Positions 20,201 through 26,489 of a stretch of 64,000 nucleotides of DNA are shown here, in pieces. The number at the start of each line of letters is the position of its first letter. Position 1 is the first letter of the stretch. The stretch spans positions 3,720,001 to 3,784,000 of the forward strand of contig NZ_AP018164.1 of assembly GCF_002356315.1 (NCBI RefSeq). Direction: 5' to 3'. This DNA is from Mycobacterium shigaense. GTDB lineage: Bacteria > Actinomycetota > Actinomycetes > Mycobacteriales > Mycobacteriaceae. The position numbers and the translations under genes were made by a program. The notes under the pieces are model-generated. The model was not told the origin of the DNA. It did not search any database and was given only the letters and a program-made list of their open reading frames with translations.

Positions 20201-21429
20201 ATGCGATACCCGCGGATCTTGACTTGTGCGTCAGCACGCCCCAAATACCGCAACTGGCCGTCCGGACTCCACCGCACCATGTCCCCGGTGCGATACATCC
20301 GGGTTCCGGGCACTTGCGCACCGCCGGACGGACATGCCACAAACCGCGTCGCGGTCAAACCGGCCCGGCCCAGATACCCCGTCCCCAAACCGGCACCGGC
20401 CACGTACAACTCACCGACCACGCCCGACGGCACGGGCCGCAACCATTCGTCGAGCACAAAGAAGCCGAGATGGTCCAACGGCACCCCGATGGGGCTGGCA
20501 ATGCTGTCGGTGTCGGCGCGCACGATCTCCCGCAACGAGGCATGCACCGTCGTTTCGGTGGTGCCGTACAGGTTGACTAATCGCGGCGGCCCTGGATGTT
20601 TGTGCAGCCATGCCTGAAGACGTTGTGGTTCAAGGGCTTCGCCCGCGAACACCACGGTTGCCAGCTTGAGCTGGTCGCCCAATTCGGGCTGCAGTCTGTC
20701 AGCGGTTTGCAACGCATAGAAAGCCGAGGGGGTTTGGCTCAACACGGTGACTTGTTCGGCCACCAGCAACGAGTGAAAGTCTTCGGGTGATCGTGCCACC
20801 GATTCGGGCACCAGCACCAGACGCCCACCGCGCAGCAGGGCCCCGAAGATCTCACAGACCGAGACATCGAAGGCCAGAGAATGCCACTGCGACCACACTT
20901 GGCCCGGACCCAGCTCCAGCTCGGCGTCCAGTGACTCAAGTAGCTGAATGACGTTGTGATGTTTGATGGCAACACCTTTGGGTGTGCCGGTGGTGCCCGA
21001 GGTGTAGATGACGTAGGCAAGATCCTCAGCAGCCGGTGGGGGCAACGTGGTGGCGGGCCGAGTCTCGATCGCCGGGTCGTCGACGTGGATAACCGTCAGG
21101 CCGTAGCCCGTCAGCCGGTCGGCCAGGTCCGCCGTCGTGAGCGCGGCGATCGGCGCGGCATCGGCAACCGTGAACGCGATCCGGGCGGCGGGAACCACCG
21201 GGTCGATCGGAAGATAGGCCGCACCGGCCTTGAGTACCGCCAGGATCGAGACGATCGCGTCAGCCGACCGCGAATACAGCAGCGCCACGAGCTCACCCGG
21301 ACCCACACCGTAGTCGGTCAGCAGGCGGGCAATCGGTTGGCGGCCTGCTCGACCTCGCGGTAGGTCCACGAACGTTGCCCATCGCTGATCGCCACGGCTT
21401 CCGGCGCCCGCGCCACCTGCGCCGCCCAC
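11299..21429 (-). CDS. Non-ribosomal peptide synthetase, main part (rest of A1, T1, E, C2-A2-T2, C3-A3-T3-TE), downstream of a frameshift
   Basis: 3376 codons are open, but the first 33 or so (up to about 21330) are out of frame with the protein; the true sequence resumes at IARLLTDYG. Domains by nucleotide: A1 with SGTTGTPKG near 20980; T1 (FFDLGGDSLS) near 19820; an epimerisation domain with HHLAVDAVSWRVL near 19275 and SRTVGWFTNKYP near 18810; C2 with HHIVLDGWS near 17830; A2 SGTTGSPKG near 16445; T2 near 15330; C3 with HHIAADG near 14755; A3 near 13280; T3 near 12175; thioesterase with GWSFG near 11790 and a late AHND His. By-eye pocket residues: A1 D-V-C-S-V-A-L-V-H, A2 D-V-W-T-L-G-A-V-Y, A3 D-F-W-T-L-G-A-V-Y; no substrate assigned. 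Expected product is a TE-released tripeptide with a D-configured first residue. No MbtH gene is in the window. Confidence 0.9.
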   Translation of the reverse strand: MGGAGGAGAGSRGDQRWATFVDLPRGRAGRQPIARLLTDYGVGPGELVALLYSRSADAIVSILAVLKAGAAYLPIDPVVPAARIAFTVADAAPIAALTTADLADRLTGYGLTVIHVDDPAIETRPATTLPPPAAEDLAYVIYTSGTTGTPKGVAIKHHNVIQLLESLDAELELGPGQVWSQWHSLAFDVSVCEIFGALLRGGRLVLVPESVARSPEDFHSLLVAEQVTVLSQTPSAFYALQTADRLQPELGDQLKLATVVFAGEALEPQRLQAWLHKHPGPPRLVNLYGTTETTVHASLREIVRADTDSIASPIGVPLDHLGFFVLDEWLRPVPSGVVGELYVAGAGLGTGYLGRAGLTATRFVACPSGGAQVPGTRMYRTGDMVRWSPDGQLRYLGRADAQVKIRGYRIELGEVQAALAGLAGVQSAAVIAREDRPGDKTLVGYITGTADPYEVRTLLAERLPPYLVPSAVVALAALPLTVNGKLDKRALPAPSFHDTTAVSRLPATAVEEVLAGIYAQVLGLERVGVDESFFDLGGDSLSAMRLVAQARAAGVAFRTRDVFVEQTVAQLARVAVVTADAAEVADAGNGAVVPTPIMRWLREVDGPIDQFNQTVVVQAPVGVRESDVAVLVQALLDRHAMLRLRVDGFGSGGTGDWSAAVSEAGAVRATDCLHAVDALSDEALIDARSWLDPAAGSVLSALWVTSTRQLVLIAHHLAVDAVSWRVLVEDLNIAWAQHRAGQGVTLPSGGTSFARWSALLAEHAHHPEVVARARAWRHVTAVPAALPAVRPEIDTYANAGTLSAALDTETTRMLLGAVPSAFHAGVQDILLIAFGLAWAQFGGADRVLPIGIDVESHGRHEDLAAGVELSRTVGWFTNKYPVALSVGGLDGATVAAGGHELGALVKNAKEQLRALPDSWSYGLLRYLNPEVDLGGSDPVIGFNYLGRPSGGAADLSGELWRISQDGAAVAAVTGALPIPLLHTVELNAATVETETGPQLHAHWTWAPSAIDHAQIHQLNRLWFEALAGICAHVRCGGGGLTPSDIAPARLTQPQLDELQHYPIADVLPLTPLQQGLLFHSAQRDDDDIYAVQLDIALAGRLDQHRLHEAVHTVLGRHPHLAARFCQRFDEPVQVVPLAPVLPWRYVELDNDVDIDDAIGNLCASERAAVHELADQPAFRVALIRIADDRHRLVLTNHHIVLDGWSLPILLQEIFAGYYRQRLSTAVPYRRYVSWLADRDHAAAEAVWREVLAGFDTPTLVAPSARSRRGRRGLAVFRVPEHLTRAVGELARSSHTTVNTVLQGAWAQLLGGLTGQHDVVFGTAVSGRPTEIAGAETMLGLLINTVPVRANIVSTTTTADLLDQLRTAHNYTLEHQHLALSDIHRLSGHEQLFDTLFVYENYPVDAAALGAVGDLAISGFSTREFNHYPLSLQAIPGTELGLRVEYDTDVFDAHTIETLIGRWRRLLVAMTADPSRRLSSLDVLDELEHIRLDELGNRSELTRPGSRLASLPELFEARVVAAPGATAVTHGDRSLTYRELDQAANRLAHLLIDRGVVPGQRVVLLLERSAQAIVAILGVLKTGAAYVPIDSAQPDARVNAILSDAAPSAVITTAGLRERLRDYEVPVVDVADAALLVYPDTALPAPAAQNIAYIIYTSGTTGSPKGVAITHDNVTSLLQLLQAGPLPQSPGQVWSQWHSYAFDVSVWEIWGALCSGGRLLVVPEAVAASPRDFHELLVAEGVSVLTQTPSAVAMLEPEGLESTALLLGGEACPAEVVDRWAAPGRVAINAYGPTEATVYAAMSAPLTAGSPVVPIGVPVPGAGLFVLDASLRRVPVGVAGELYVAGRGVGVGYVGRAGLTASRFVACSFGGPGQRMYRTGDVVRWGADGQLQYLGRADEQVKIRGYRVELGEIQAALLGVGGVEQAAVVVREDRPGDKRLVGYVTGSVDAETARVQLGQRLPAYMVPAAVVVVQALPLTVNGKLDTRALPVPDYQQVQRYRAPSGPTEEIIAGIYARVLGVPRVGVDDSFFDLGGDSLSAMRLVATINAALDISLGVRTLFEASTAGQLAVLAGQGDAGGGFEPLVAGARPAVIPLSFAQRRLWFVDQLQGPSPAYNVAIAVRLGGELDVEALGAALADVVGRHESLRTVIVAPDGIPQQVVVPAERADFGWQVIDACGWPASQLDEAVTEVARHSFDLAVDVPSRARLFRIGPEEHVLAAVVHHIAADGGSLGPLARDLGVAYASRCAGQAPGWAPLAVQYADYTLWQRAQWGELQDPHSRVSTQLAYWEEALAGMPERVALPTDRPYPLVADQRGATVSIDWPAELQQQVRGLAAAQNATSFMVVQAALAVLLVKLGAGSDVAVAFPIAGRGDPVLEDAVGFFVNTLVLRVQADGEPTVAELVTQVRQRSLAAYEHQDVPFEAVVDRLNPTRSLAHHPLVQVLLAWQNNSPGKQALGDLSVTPLSVDTATARMDLAFSLAESFTDTGALAGIGGTVEFRTDVFDAHTIETLIGRWRRLLVAMTADPSRRLSSLDVLDELEHIRLDDLSNRAALTSPVSATVSIPALFAARVAAAPQAAAVTYRDRTLTYHELDRAANRLAHLLVARGIGPGHCVALLYPRCAEAIVSMLAVLKTGAAYLPIDPELPDTRIRFMLADTTTSAIITTEAFADRLRDYEVPVVDVADAALLVYPDTALPAPAAQNIAYIIYTSGTTGSPKGVAIEHRNASWLVESLDAGLPPGQVWTQCHSSAFDFSVWEIWGALCTGRRLLVVPEAVAASPRDFHELLVAEGVSVLTQTPSAVAMLEPEGLESTALLLGGEACPAEVVDRWAAPGRVAINAYGPTEATVYAAMSAPLTAGSPVVPIGTPIAGAAVFVLDPWLAPVPVGVAGELYVAGRGVGVGYVGRAGLTASRFVACSFGGPGQRMYRTGDVVRWGADGQLQYLGRADEQVKIRGYRVELGEIQAALLGVGGVEQAAVVVREDRPGDKRLVGYVTGSVDAETARVQLGQRLPAYMVPAAVVVVQALPLTVNGKLDTRALPVPDYQQVQRYRAPSGPTEEIIAGIYARVLGVPRVGVDDSFFDLGGDSLAAVRLIATINKALGTTFAVRVLFEAPSVSSLSRQVGEWASSVEVVPVEFFKEGSGAPLVCIHEGSGLSWPYRTLGDYVDCPVIGINQTPPTDDAKPRSIRSMAANYADRLQKAYPTGPYKLLGWSFGAIVVHQLAIELLSRGCVVERLILLDPPRSPDNSLSNQALDESQVESHILKYFTESAQTGDVSKQATEVTLPSRELFEFMVQNATDNQVYFRHHAPDVFDGDVFIFSAARDGQRSDLSQLEGWQPYVTGDITEYAVDCAHNDMLTAAALTMYGEQLRTSVQT
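12167..12781. repeat. Block identical to 15320-15934 (NRPS A3-T3 versus A2-T2)
   Basis: About 615 bp are identical at a constant offset of 3153. The block covers the adenylation motifs after GELYVAG through the carrier-protein phosphopantetheine site. After a diverged patch of about 55 bp, identity resumes at 12842 (15995) for about 200 bp and continues with few changes to about 13130. Confidence 0.9.
15320..15934. repeat. Second copy of the NRPS module repeat (A2-T2)
   Basis: Partner of 12167-12781. Identity at the DNA level between modules of one gene indicates recent duplication or gene conversion. Shorter identical patches also occur at 13264-13417 (16426-16579) with a slightly different offset, and in the C-to-A linker near 13790-13930 (16960-17095). 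Confidence 0.9.
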
Positions 21430-22808
21430 ACCTGCGGGATCGATACGCCGGTCACCCGCTGGGCCAGCGCGGCCCGGTTGCTCCAGCCGTCGAGTGCGGC
21501 CCGCTCACCGAGACGCAGTAGATCCACCGACGAAAGCCGTTGCGCCGGAGCGTCAGCGAACAGTGTCAACACCCGTTCCAACCGACCCGCCAAATCAGAC
21601 ACGTCGAAATTCGAAAAGGGCTCGCCGACGCCGGCGGTGCTCAAAAACAGCTGATCGCCCGCACTGAGGAAGAGCAACCCAAAACCGCCCACGTGGCCGG
21701 AATTGGTGTACGACGCCGTCGCCCGCCCCACACCGAAGGGGAAGGTGAATCCCGACGGCTCGAAATTGACCACCACCCGCTCGGCCGACGATCGGACATC
21801 GCGAATTTTGCGTTGCAGCGTATGCACCGGGAATCGCTGGTGCCGCAGCGCTTCTCCTATCCGGGTGTCCACGTGCCGGCAGAACTCGGCAACCGTGGAC
21901 TCGGGCGACACCTGCAACACCAGCGGCACCACCCCGGCCATGGTCGCCGGCAGGGTCTTCGATTCCGGGCGAACCCGCCTATTGACCGGAAAGTCGAGCA
22001 CCACCTCCGGCCCGTCGGCGCACCAACCTCGCACCAACAGTGCGCACGCGGCAGTGATGACCGAAGTCCTTGGCAAATCCCATATCTGGCACAGTACGTC
22101 GATTCGCCAGAGGACTTCGGGATCCAGTCGAACGGGCTCGGACGGCCACGGATCGCGCTCGACGGGAACGTCGGGCAACCAGTGTCGCCCAGCGATCTCT
22201 GCCGGTTGATTCAGCGTCCAATACGCCTTGTCATCTGCGTAATCGGGGGAGGCTTCATATGCCAGCTCGCAATCCACCAAGTCCTGTAGAGAACCGAAAA
22301 GAGTGCGCGAAATGGATGCACCGGAGACGATAGCCGAATAGACGGCCGCGATCCGGTGACCCACCAAGCCGACACCGGTTCCGTCGATGACGATGTGGTG
22401 GCCGCAGGCGAATAGGTAAAACTCGTCAGGTCGCGTCTGAAATATCGCGAATTTAACCAGCGGCCCGGTCAACGGCATTGGGATGCGCTGCAACGACAAC
22501 GCGATGCTGCGAGCTTCGGCGACCGCATCGGCGGAGCCGCTCACGTCGTAGAACGGCACCTCGACATGCAATTCGTCGATTGGCTTTTGGAAGACGTTGC
22601 CGTCCACCTCGAAGAAAGAGGCCCGCAGTGGTTCGGCCTCTTGCACGACGCGCCGGATGGCCCACTCCAGGGCACGACGTTGCACCGTGCCCTCGATTTT
22701 CACGAAAAGGCCGAGCTGCCAGTCGGTGCCGGTATGACCCGTCTCCTGCGCCAGCCATATGTCCAGCTGCCCGCGCGTTAGGGGAAACGCCCGGCCGTCA
22801 AGATCCAT
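21318..22808 (-). CDS. NRPS N-terminal part: first condensation domain and start of A1, ending at a frameshift
   Basis: A 496-residue product starting at ATG 22808 (GGGAAGTGG upstream). Residues 5-420 are a condensation domain with the active-site motif HHIVIDG near residue 135. A first C domain before the first A domain often means the chain begins with an acyl group or an upstream peptidyl donor, so the product may be N-acylated (inference). Residues 450-490 are the start of A1 (SIPQVWAAQVARAPEAVAI, SWTYREVEQAANRL), which stops at TGA 21318. Restoring one C on the + strand near 21330 would join it to the downstream frame as NRLARLLTDYG, giving one protein of about 3836 residues. Confidence 0.88.
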   Translation of the reverse strand: MDLDGRAFPLTRGQLDIWLAQETGHTGTDWQLGLFVKIEGTVQRRALEWAIRRVVQEAEPLRASFFEVDGNVFQKPIDELHVEVPFYDVSGSADAVAEARSIALSLQRIPMPLTGPLVKFAIFQTRPDEFYLFACGHHIVIDGTGVGLVGHRIAAVYSAIVSGASISRTLFGSLQDLVDCELAYEASPDYADDKAYWTLNQPAEIAGRHWLPDVPVERDPWPSEPVRLDPEVLWRIDVLCQIWDLPRTSVITAACALLVRGWCADGPEVVLDFPVNRRVRPESKTLPATMAGVVPLVLQVSPESTVAEFCRHVDTRIGEALRHQRFPVHTLQRKIRDVRSSAERVVVNFEPSGFTFPFGVGRATASYTNSGHVGGFGLLFLSAGDQLFLSTAGVGEPFSNFDVSDLAGRLERVLTLFADAPAQRLSSVDLLRLGERAALDGWSNRAALAQRVTGVSIPQVWAAQVARAPEAVAISDGQRSWTYREVEQAANRLPAC

Positions 22809-23107
22809 CCACTTCCCAACTCACCTAGACCCCTGGCCCGCTCCAGGGATCTAGACCGATGATGTTGGCCCGCATCACGGTTAGCAACAGTTTTACTCAT
22901 GTTGACTACGTGGTCAGACGCGATGAGATCGAGCCATTCAGCAGTGAAAAGGGCTGGTTACCGGTCTGGCGACCTACGTTCAGGAGCCGGCGCGACAGGG
23001 CTACCACTCACGAGGATTTCAATGCCGTTCGACGACCGGACGAGCCGAAAAAGAGCCGTGAGTGCCGGTCGCCATAGTGCGGAAAACGCGAGAAGTACGC
23101 TTGCCCG
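22809..23107. other. Divergent intergenic region, NRPS / enoyl-CoA hydratase
   Basis: 299 bp between two divergent genes, AT-richer than its surroundings around 22870-22930. It must hold the NRPS promoter. I see no clear dyad, riboswitch or small gene. Confidence 0.5.
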
Positions 23108-23878
23108 ATGGCACAATCCGACCCCGTCCTGTACCGCGTGAGCAACCACGTGGCACTGCTCACCGTGAACGACCCGGATCGGCGCAATGCGGTGACAGGC
23201 GAGATCTCGGCACTGCTGCGCGGCGCCGTCGAGCAAGCCGAAGCCGATACCGACGTGCATGCCGTCGTCGTGACCGGCGCGGGCAAAGCGTTTTGCGCCG
23301 GCGCCGACCTGAGCGTGCTGGGCGCCACGGGCGGCGGTGCGGCGGAGTCCGGCCTGCAGCAGCTCTACGACGGATTCATGGCGGTGGGCAGCTGCACGCT
23401 GCCCACCATCGCGGCGGTCAACGGCGCCGCAGTCGGCGCCGGACTGAACTTGGCGTTGGCCGCCGACGTGCGGATAGCCGGCCCCGGGGCACTGTTCGAC
23501 GCGCGATTTCAGAAGCTGGGGCTGCACCCCGGCGGGGGCGCGACCTGGATGTTGCAGCGAGCGGTGGGCCCGCAAGTCGCCCGGGCGGCCCTGTTGTTCG
23601 GCCTGCGCTTCGACGCCGAGTCGGCCGTCCGGCACGGTCTGGCGCTCACGATGGCCGACGACCCCGTCGCCGCGGCACTCGAGCTGGCAGCTGGGCCCGC
23701 CTCCGCGCCACGGGAAGTGGTGTTGATGACCAAGGCCACGATGCGCGCCACCGCGAGCCTGGGTTCGCTGGACGACGATCAACATCGGTTGGCCATGCGC
23801 ACTGAGCTTGGGCCGCAGGCACATTCGATTCAGTCGCCGGCATTCGCCGATCGCCTGGCCGCCGCGAAACGCAAATAG
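23108..23878 (+). CDS. Enoyl-CoA hydratase/isomerase family protein
   Basis: A 256-residue crotonase-fold protein. Oxyanion-hole segments are visible: VVVTGAGKAFCAGADLS near residues 55-75 and AAVNGAAVGAGLNLALAADVRIA near 98-120. The catalytic loop reads FDARFQKLGLHPGGGATW, and the Glu of a typical hydratase is not obvious, so isomerase or another crotonase activity is possible. It is divergent from the NRPS gene. Its C-terminal neighbour on the other strand is a transporter, so no operon helps assign the substrate. Confidence 0.88.
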   Translation: MAQSDPVLYRVSNHVALLTVNDPDRRNAVTGEISALLRGAVEQAEADTDVHAVVVTGAGKAFCAGADLSVLGATGGGAAESGLQQLYDGFMAVGSCTLPTIAAVNGAAVGAGLNLALAADVRIAGPGALFDARFQKLGLHPGGGATWMLQRAVGPQVARAALLFGLRFDAESAVRHGLALTMADDPVAAALELAAGPASAPREVVLMTKATMRATASLGSLDDDQHRLAMRTELGPQAHSIQSPAFADRLAAAKRK

Positions 23879-23885
23879 CGAGCGC

Positions 23886-24785
23886 TTAGGCAGGTTGTTC
23901 GTTCACCGCGGCATCGGTGCGCGGAACATGGCGGAAGGCCGGGTCGAACCGTCGGATGGCAGCGATGAACGCCAAGGCGAGCAGTGGTGCCACCGCGCCG
24001 TAAACAGCGGGCGGGGTCGCCATTTCGGCATTGTTCAGCAATTGTGGACTCAGGGCTATGCCGATCGCCAGCATGGCGTTGTGCAAGCCGATCTCCAAGC
24101 TGACCGCAATGGCCTGGCGCGGACCAAGATGCATCCAGCGCGGCACCAGATAGCCGACCGTCAGACTGACCGCGCAGAAGGTGAGGACGGCTCCGATCAG
24201 CACGCCGAAGTTGTTGTACAGCGAAGTCTGGCCGCCGGCGATGGCCGCGACGACTGCGAACACCATCAGCACGATCGCCAGCACTCTGACGGGCCGCTGC
24301 AGCCGCTGAGCCAGCGTGGGAAACCGATTGCGTATCGCGATGCCGATCGAGGTCGGGATGAGCACGAGGCCGAACACCGCCAGAAATTTGTCGACCTGTA
24401 GCGGGATCAGGCGCCCCTCTCCAAGGAACCAGGTCATCGACACCGCCAAGATCGCCGGCAGCGCGAAAATCGACAACACGGCATTGACCGCGGTCAACGT
24501 CAGATTAAGTGCCAAATCCCCGTTCACCAGGTGACTGAGGACGTTCGCCATCGTCCCGCCCGGTGCCGCCGACATCAGCATCAGCCCGATGGCCAGGTTC
24601 GGGTCGAGATGAAAGGCCTCGGCGATGAGCAGACACAAGGTGGGCAGTACCAACGCCTGACAGAGCAGCGCGACCAACAACGGTCGACGCAACGTCGCGG
24701 CCCGCTTGAAGTCGTCAACGGTCAGCGTCATCCCGAGCGCGAGCATGACCACCACGACGACCAACGGAAAGTACCTGTTATCCAT
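23886..24785 (-). CDS. BASS-family (bile acid:sodium symporter-like) transporter
   Basis: A 299-residue integral membrane protein with about nine hydrophobic segments and the family's conserved MSAAPGGTMANVLSHLVNGDLALNLTLTAV and GLHNAMLAI regions. The family couples Na+ to uptake of organic anions such as bile acids, pantoate or keto acids; substrate unknown here. The start MDNRYFPL at 24785 is preceded by GGAG at 4-bp spacing; the frame is open 45 codons upstream without membrane character. Confidence 0.85.
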   Translation of the reverse strand: MDNRYFPLVVVVVMLALGMTLTVDDFKRAATLRRPLLVALLCQALVLPTLCLLIAEAFHLDPNLAIGLMLMSAAPGGTMANVLSHLVNGDLALNLTLTAVNAVLSIFALPAILAVSMTWFLGEGRLIPLQVDKFLAVFGLVLIPTSIGIAIRNRFPTLAQRLQRPVRVLAIVLMVFAVVAAIAGGQTSLYNNFGVLIGAVLTFCAVSLTVGYLVPRWMHLGPRQAIAVSLEIGLHNAMLAIGIALSPQLLNNAEMATPPAVYGAVAPLLALAFIAAIRRFDPAFRHVPRTDAAVNEQPA

Positions 24786-25182
24786 TACGCTCCACGATCT
24801 CAGTGCGCAGCCACCATTGGTCGCGAATCCGCAGCAGGCGGCGGCGCTTTGACGCAACAGGTAGTTAGCTTGCCTTACCCCTGAACAAGACGCAGTGGCG
24901 CATGCGACTTGCCACGGCACTCCATGCCCTGCCCGCGAGTCGTTGCCGGCGCTGCCGTGCGATCACCGCGGCGGCTGGCGTCATCGCCAAGTTTTCGATG
25001 TGGTTGCGGCGGCCGACCGTCGGAAACGTACTCCCCTGCGGTGTCGAGCATTCCGAGAGTTGCGCCGGTGGATACCCAGGCGGCCCCGGCTCACGAAGCC
25101 CCGACCGTAGCCGATCTGCACCGTGCGGTCGTTCTTCAGTAGGTGCGGTCTCGAATCATCGTGAGCAAATTCCGGCCAGCAA
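24786..25182. other. Intergenic region without a recognisable gene
   Basis: 397 bp between the BASS transporter start and the citE stop. Several short open frames occur but none has a ribosome site or a recognisable product. A TTAGCTTGCCTTACC stretch at 24864-24880 resembles half of an iron-box only loosely. Confidence 0.5.
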
Positions 25183-25995
25183 CTAGGCCGCGCCGGCGCG
25201 CCGCAATATCATCGCCGCGTGCTTGAGCACCGGGGAGTCGACCATCTGGCCTTCGAAGGCGAACACGCCGCGCTGGGTGCGTGCCGCCGCCAAAACTCTT
25301 CGCGCCCAATCCAGCTTCTCCTGGCTGGGGCGAAAGGCCTCGCGCACGACGGGAACCTGGCTTGGATGGATGCACACCGTCCCGTTGAAGCCCAGCGCCG
25401 CGCCATCTTCGGCCTCGGCGCGCAGGCCGTCGAGGTCGCGGATGTCCAGATGCACCGCGTCGAGCGCGACCCGGCCGAACGCGGACGCGGTGAGCAGGGC
25501 CGTCGACCGCACGTGGCGGGCCACGTCGCGATAGGTGCCGTCGGCGAAGCGACTGGAGCTACCGCCGAGCGTGGCGACCAGGTCCTCGGCGCCCCACATA
25601 AGTGCCACCGTGTTCTCCGCGGCCGCGATCTCGCGGGCGAACACCGCGCCGCGCGGCGTCTCCAGCAACGCGATCACCTCGCGGGGGGCCAGGGCCGTCA
25701 CCTGTGTGGCCGACTCGGTCTTGGACAGCATCACCGTCGTGTAAGAGGTACCGGCCAGGGCGTCCAGGTCGTGCGCGTATTCCCCGGTGTCGGCACCGTT
25801 GATCCGCACCACGGTGCGCTCCGGGTCCAGCGGCGTGGCCTGCAACGCCTTGCGTGCGGCGGGCTTGTCCGCCTCGGCCACCCCGTCCTCGAGGTCGAGA
25901 ATCACCACGTCGGCTGCGGCGGCGGCCTTTTCGAAACGCTCGGGGCGATCGGCGGGACAGAACAGCCAGCCCGGTCCGGCGGCGCGCACGTCCAT
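25183..25995 (-). CDS. citE: CitE-like lyase (HpcH/HpaI family), probable HMG-CoA/citramalyl-CoA lyase
   Basis: A 270-residue TIM-barrel lyase; M. tuberculosis Rv2498c, its apparent orthologue by operon position, is reported to cleave (S)-citramalyl-CoA and HMG-CoA. Visible motifs: LFCPADRPERFEKAA, VILDLEDGVAEADK (metal and substrate Asp/Glu), VRINGADTGE, ALLETPRGAVFAREIAA (catalytic Glu/Arg region), LMWGAEDL and CIHPSQV near the end. It is the last gene of the leucine operon; its ATG overlaps the maoC stop by one base (TGATG). Within the pathway it would yield acetyl-CoA plus acetoacetate. Confidence 0.9.
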   Translation of the reverse strand: MDVRAAGPGWLFCPADRPERFEKAAAAADVVILDLEDGVAEADKPAARKALQATPLDPERTVVRINGADTGEYAHDLDALAGTSYTTVMLSKTESATQVTALAPREVIALLETPRGAVFAREIAAAENTVALMWGAEDLVATLGGSSSRFADGTYRDVARHVRSTALLTASAFGRVALDAVHLDIRDLDGLRAEAEDGAALGFNGTVCIHPSQVPVVREAFRPSQEKLDWARRVLAAARTQRGVFAFEGQMVDSPVLKHAAMILRRAGAA

Positions 25996-26489
25996 CAGGA
26001 CTCCCTTTCGGACGGCCGCTTTTGCACCAAGGTCTTGCGAACCGCGCGCGCAACGACGTCGCCGTGCTGATTGCGTCCGATGTGCTCGAGGCTCACGATG
26101 CCCTCGCCCGGGCGGCTCTTCGACTCACGCTTGTCGGTACACACGGTCTCCGCATACAGGGTGTCGCCGTGGAAGAGCGGCTTGGGAAATGACACCTCGG
26201 AGAAGCCGAGGTTGGCCACGATGGTCCCCAGGGTCAGTTGGGTCACCGACAACCCGACCAGCGTCGACAGCGTGAACATCGAGTTCACCAGGCGCTCGCC
26301 CCGAAAACCCGGCTGCCCGGCCGCCCAGGCGGCATCGAGGTGCAACGGCTGGGTGTTCATCGTCAGCGTCGTGAACAACACGTTGTCGGCCTCGGTAACG
26401 GTGCGACCCGGCCGGTGCAGATAGGTCGTACCGATCTCGTACTCCTCAAACCACAAGCCGCGCTGCACAATTGATTTACCATCGCTCAT
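25995..26489 (-). CDS. MaoC-family dehydratase (Rv2499c-like)
   Basis: A 164-residue single hot-dog-fold hydratase. The MaoC hydratase motif is recognisable around residues 45-60 (LHLDAAWAAGQPGFRGERLVNSMFTLS), with Asp and His at the expected spacing, and the second half (FPKPLFHGDTLYAETVC-D-RES) is typical. In the leucine pathway the step between 3-methylglutaconyl-CoA and HMG-CoA needs a hydratase, and this gene is the operon's only candidate (inference). It overlaps fadE19 by ATGA. Confidence 0.88.
   Translation of the reverse strand: MSDGKSIVQRGLWFEEYEIGTTYLHRPGRTVTEADNVLFTTLTMNTQPLHLDAAWAAGQPGFRGERLVNSMFTLSTLVGLSVTQLTLGTIVANLGFSEVSFPKPLFHGDTLYAETVCTDKRESKSRPGEGIVSLEHIGRNQHGDVVARAVRKTLVQKRPSERES

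Noticed and set aside
21318..21429. Programmed frameshift in the NRPS
   Set aside because: No slippery heptamer or downstream structure is evident; a one-base loss explains the data.
22870..22930. KstR-type steroid operator upstream of the NRPS
   Set aside because: The TnnAACnnGTTnnA pattern is not met on either strand.
24864..24880. Iron-box-like sequence TTAGCTTGCCTTACC
   Set aside because: Only one half resembles the IdeR consensus, and the neighbouring genes have no clear iron role.
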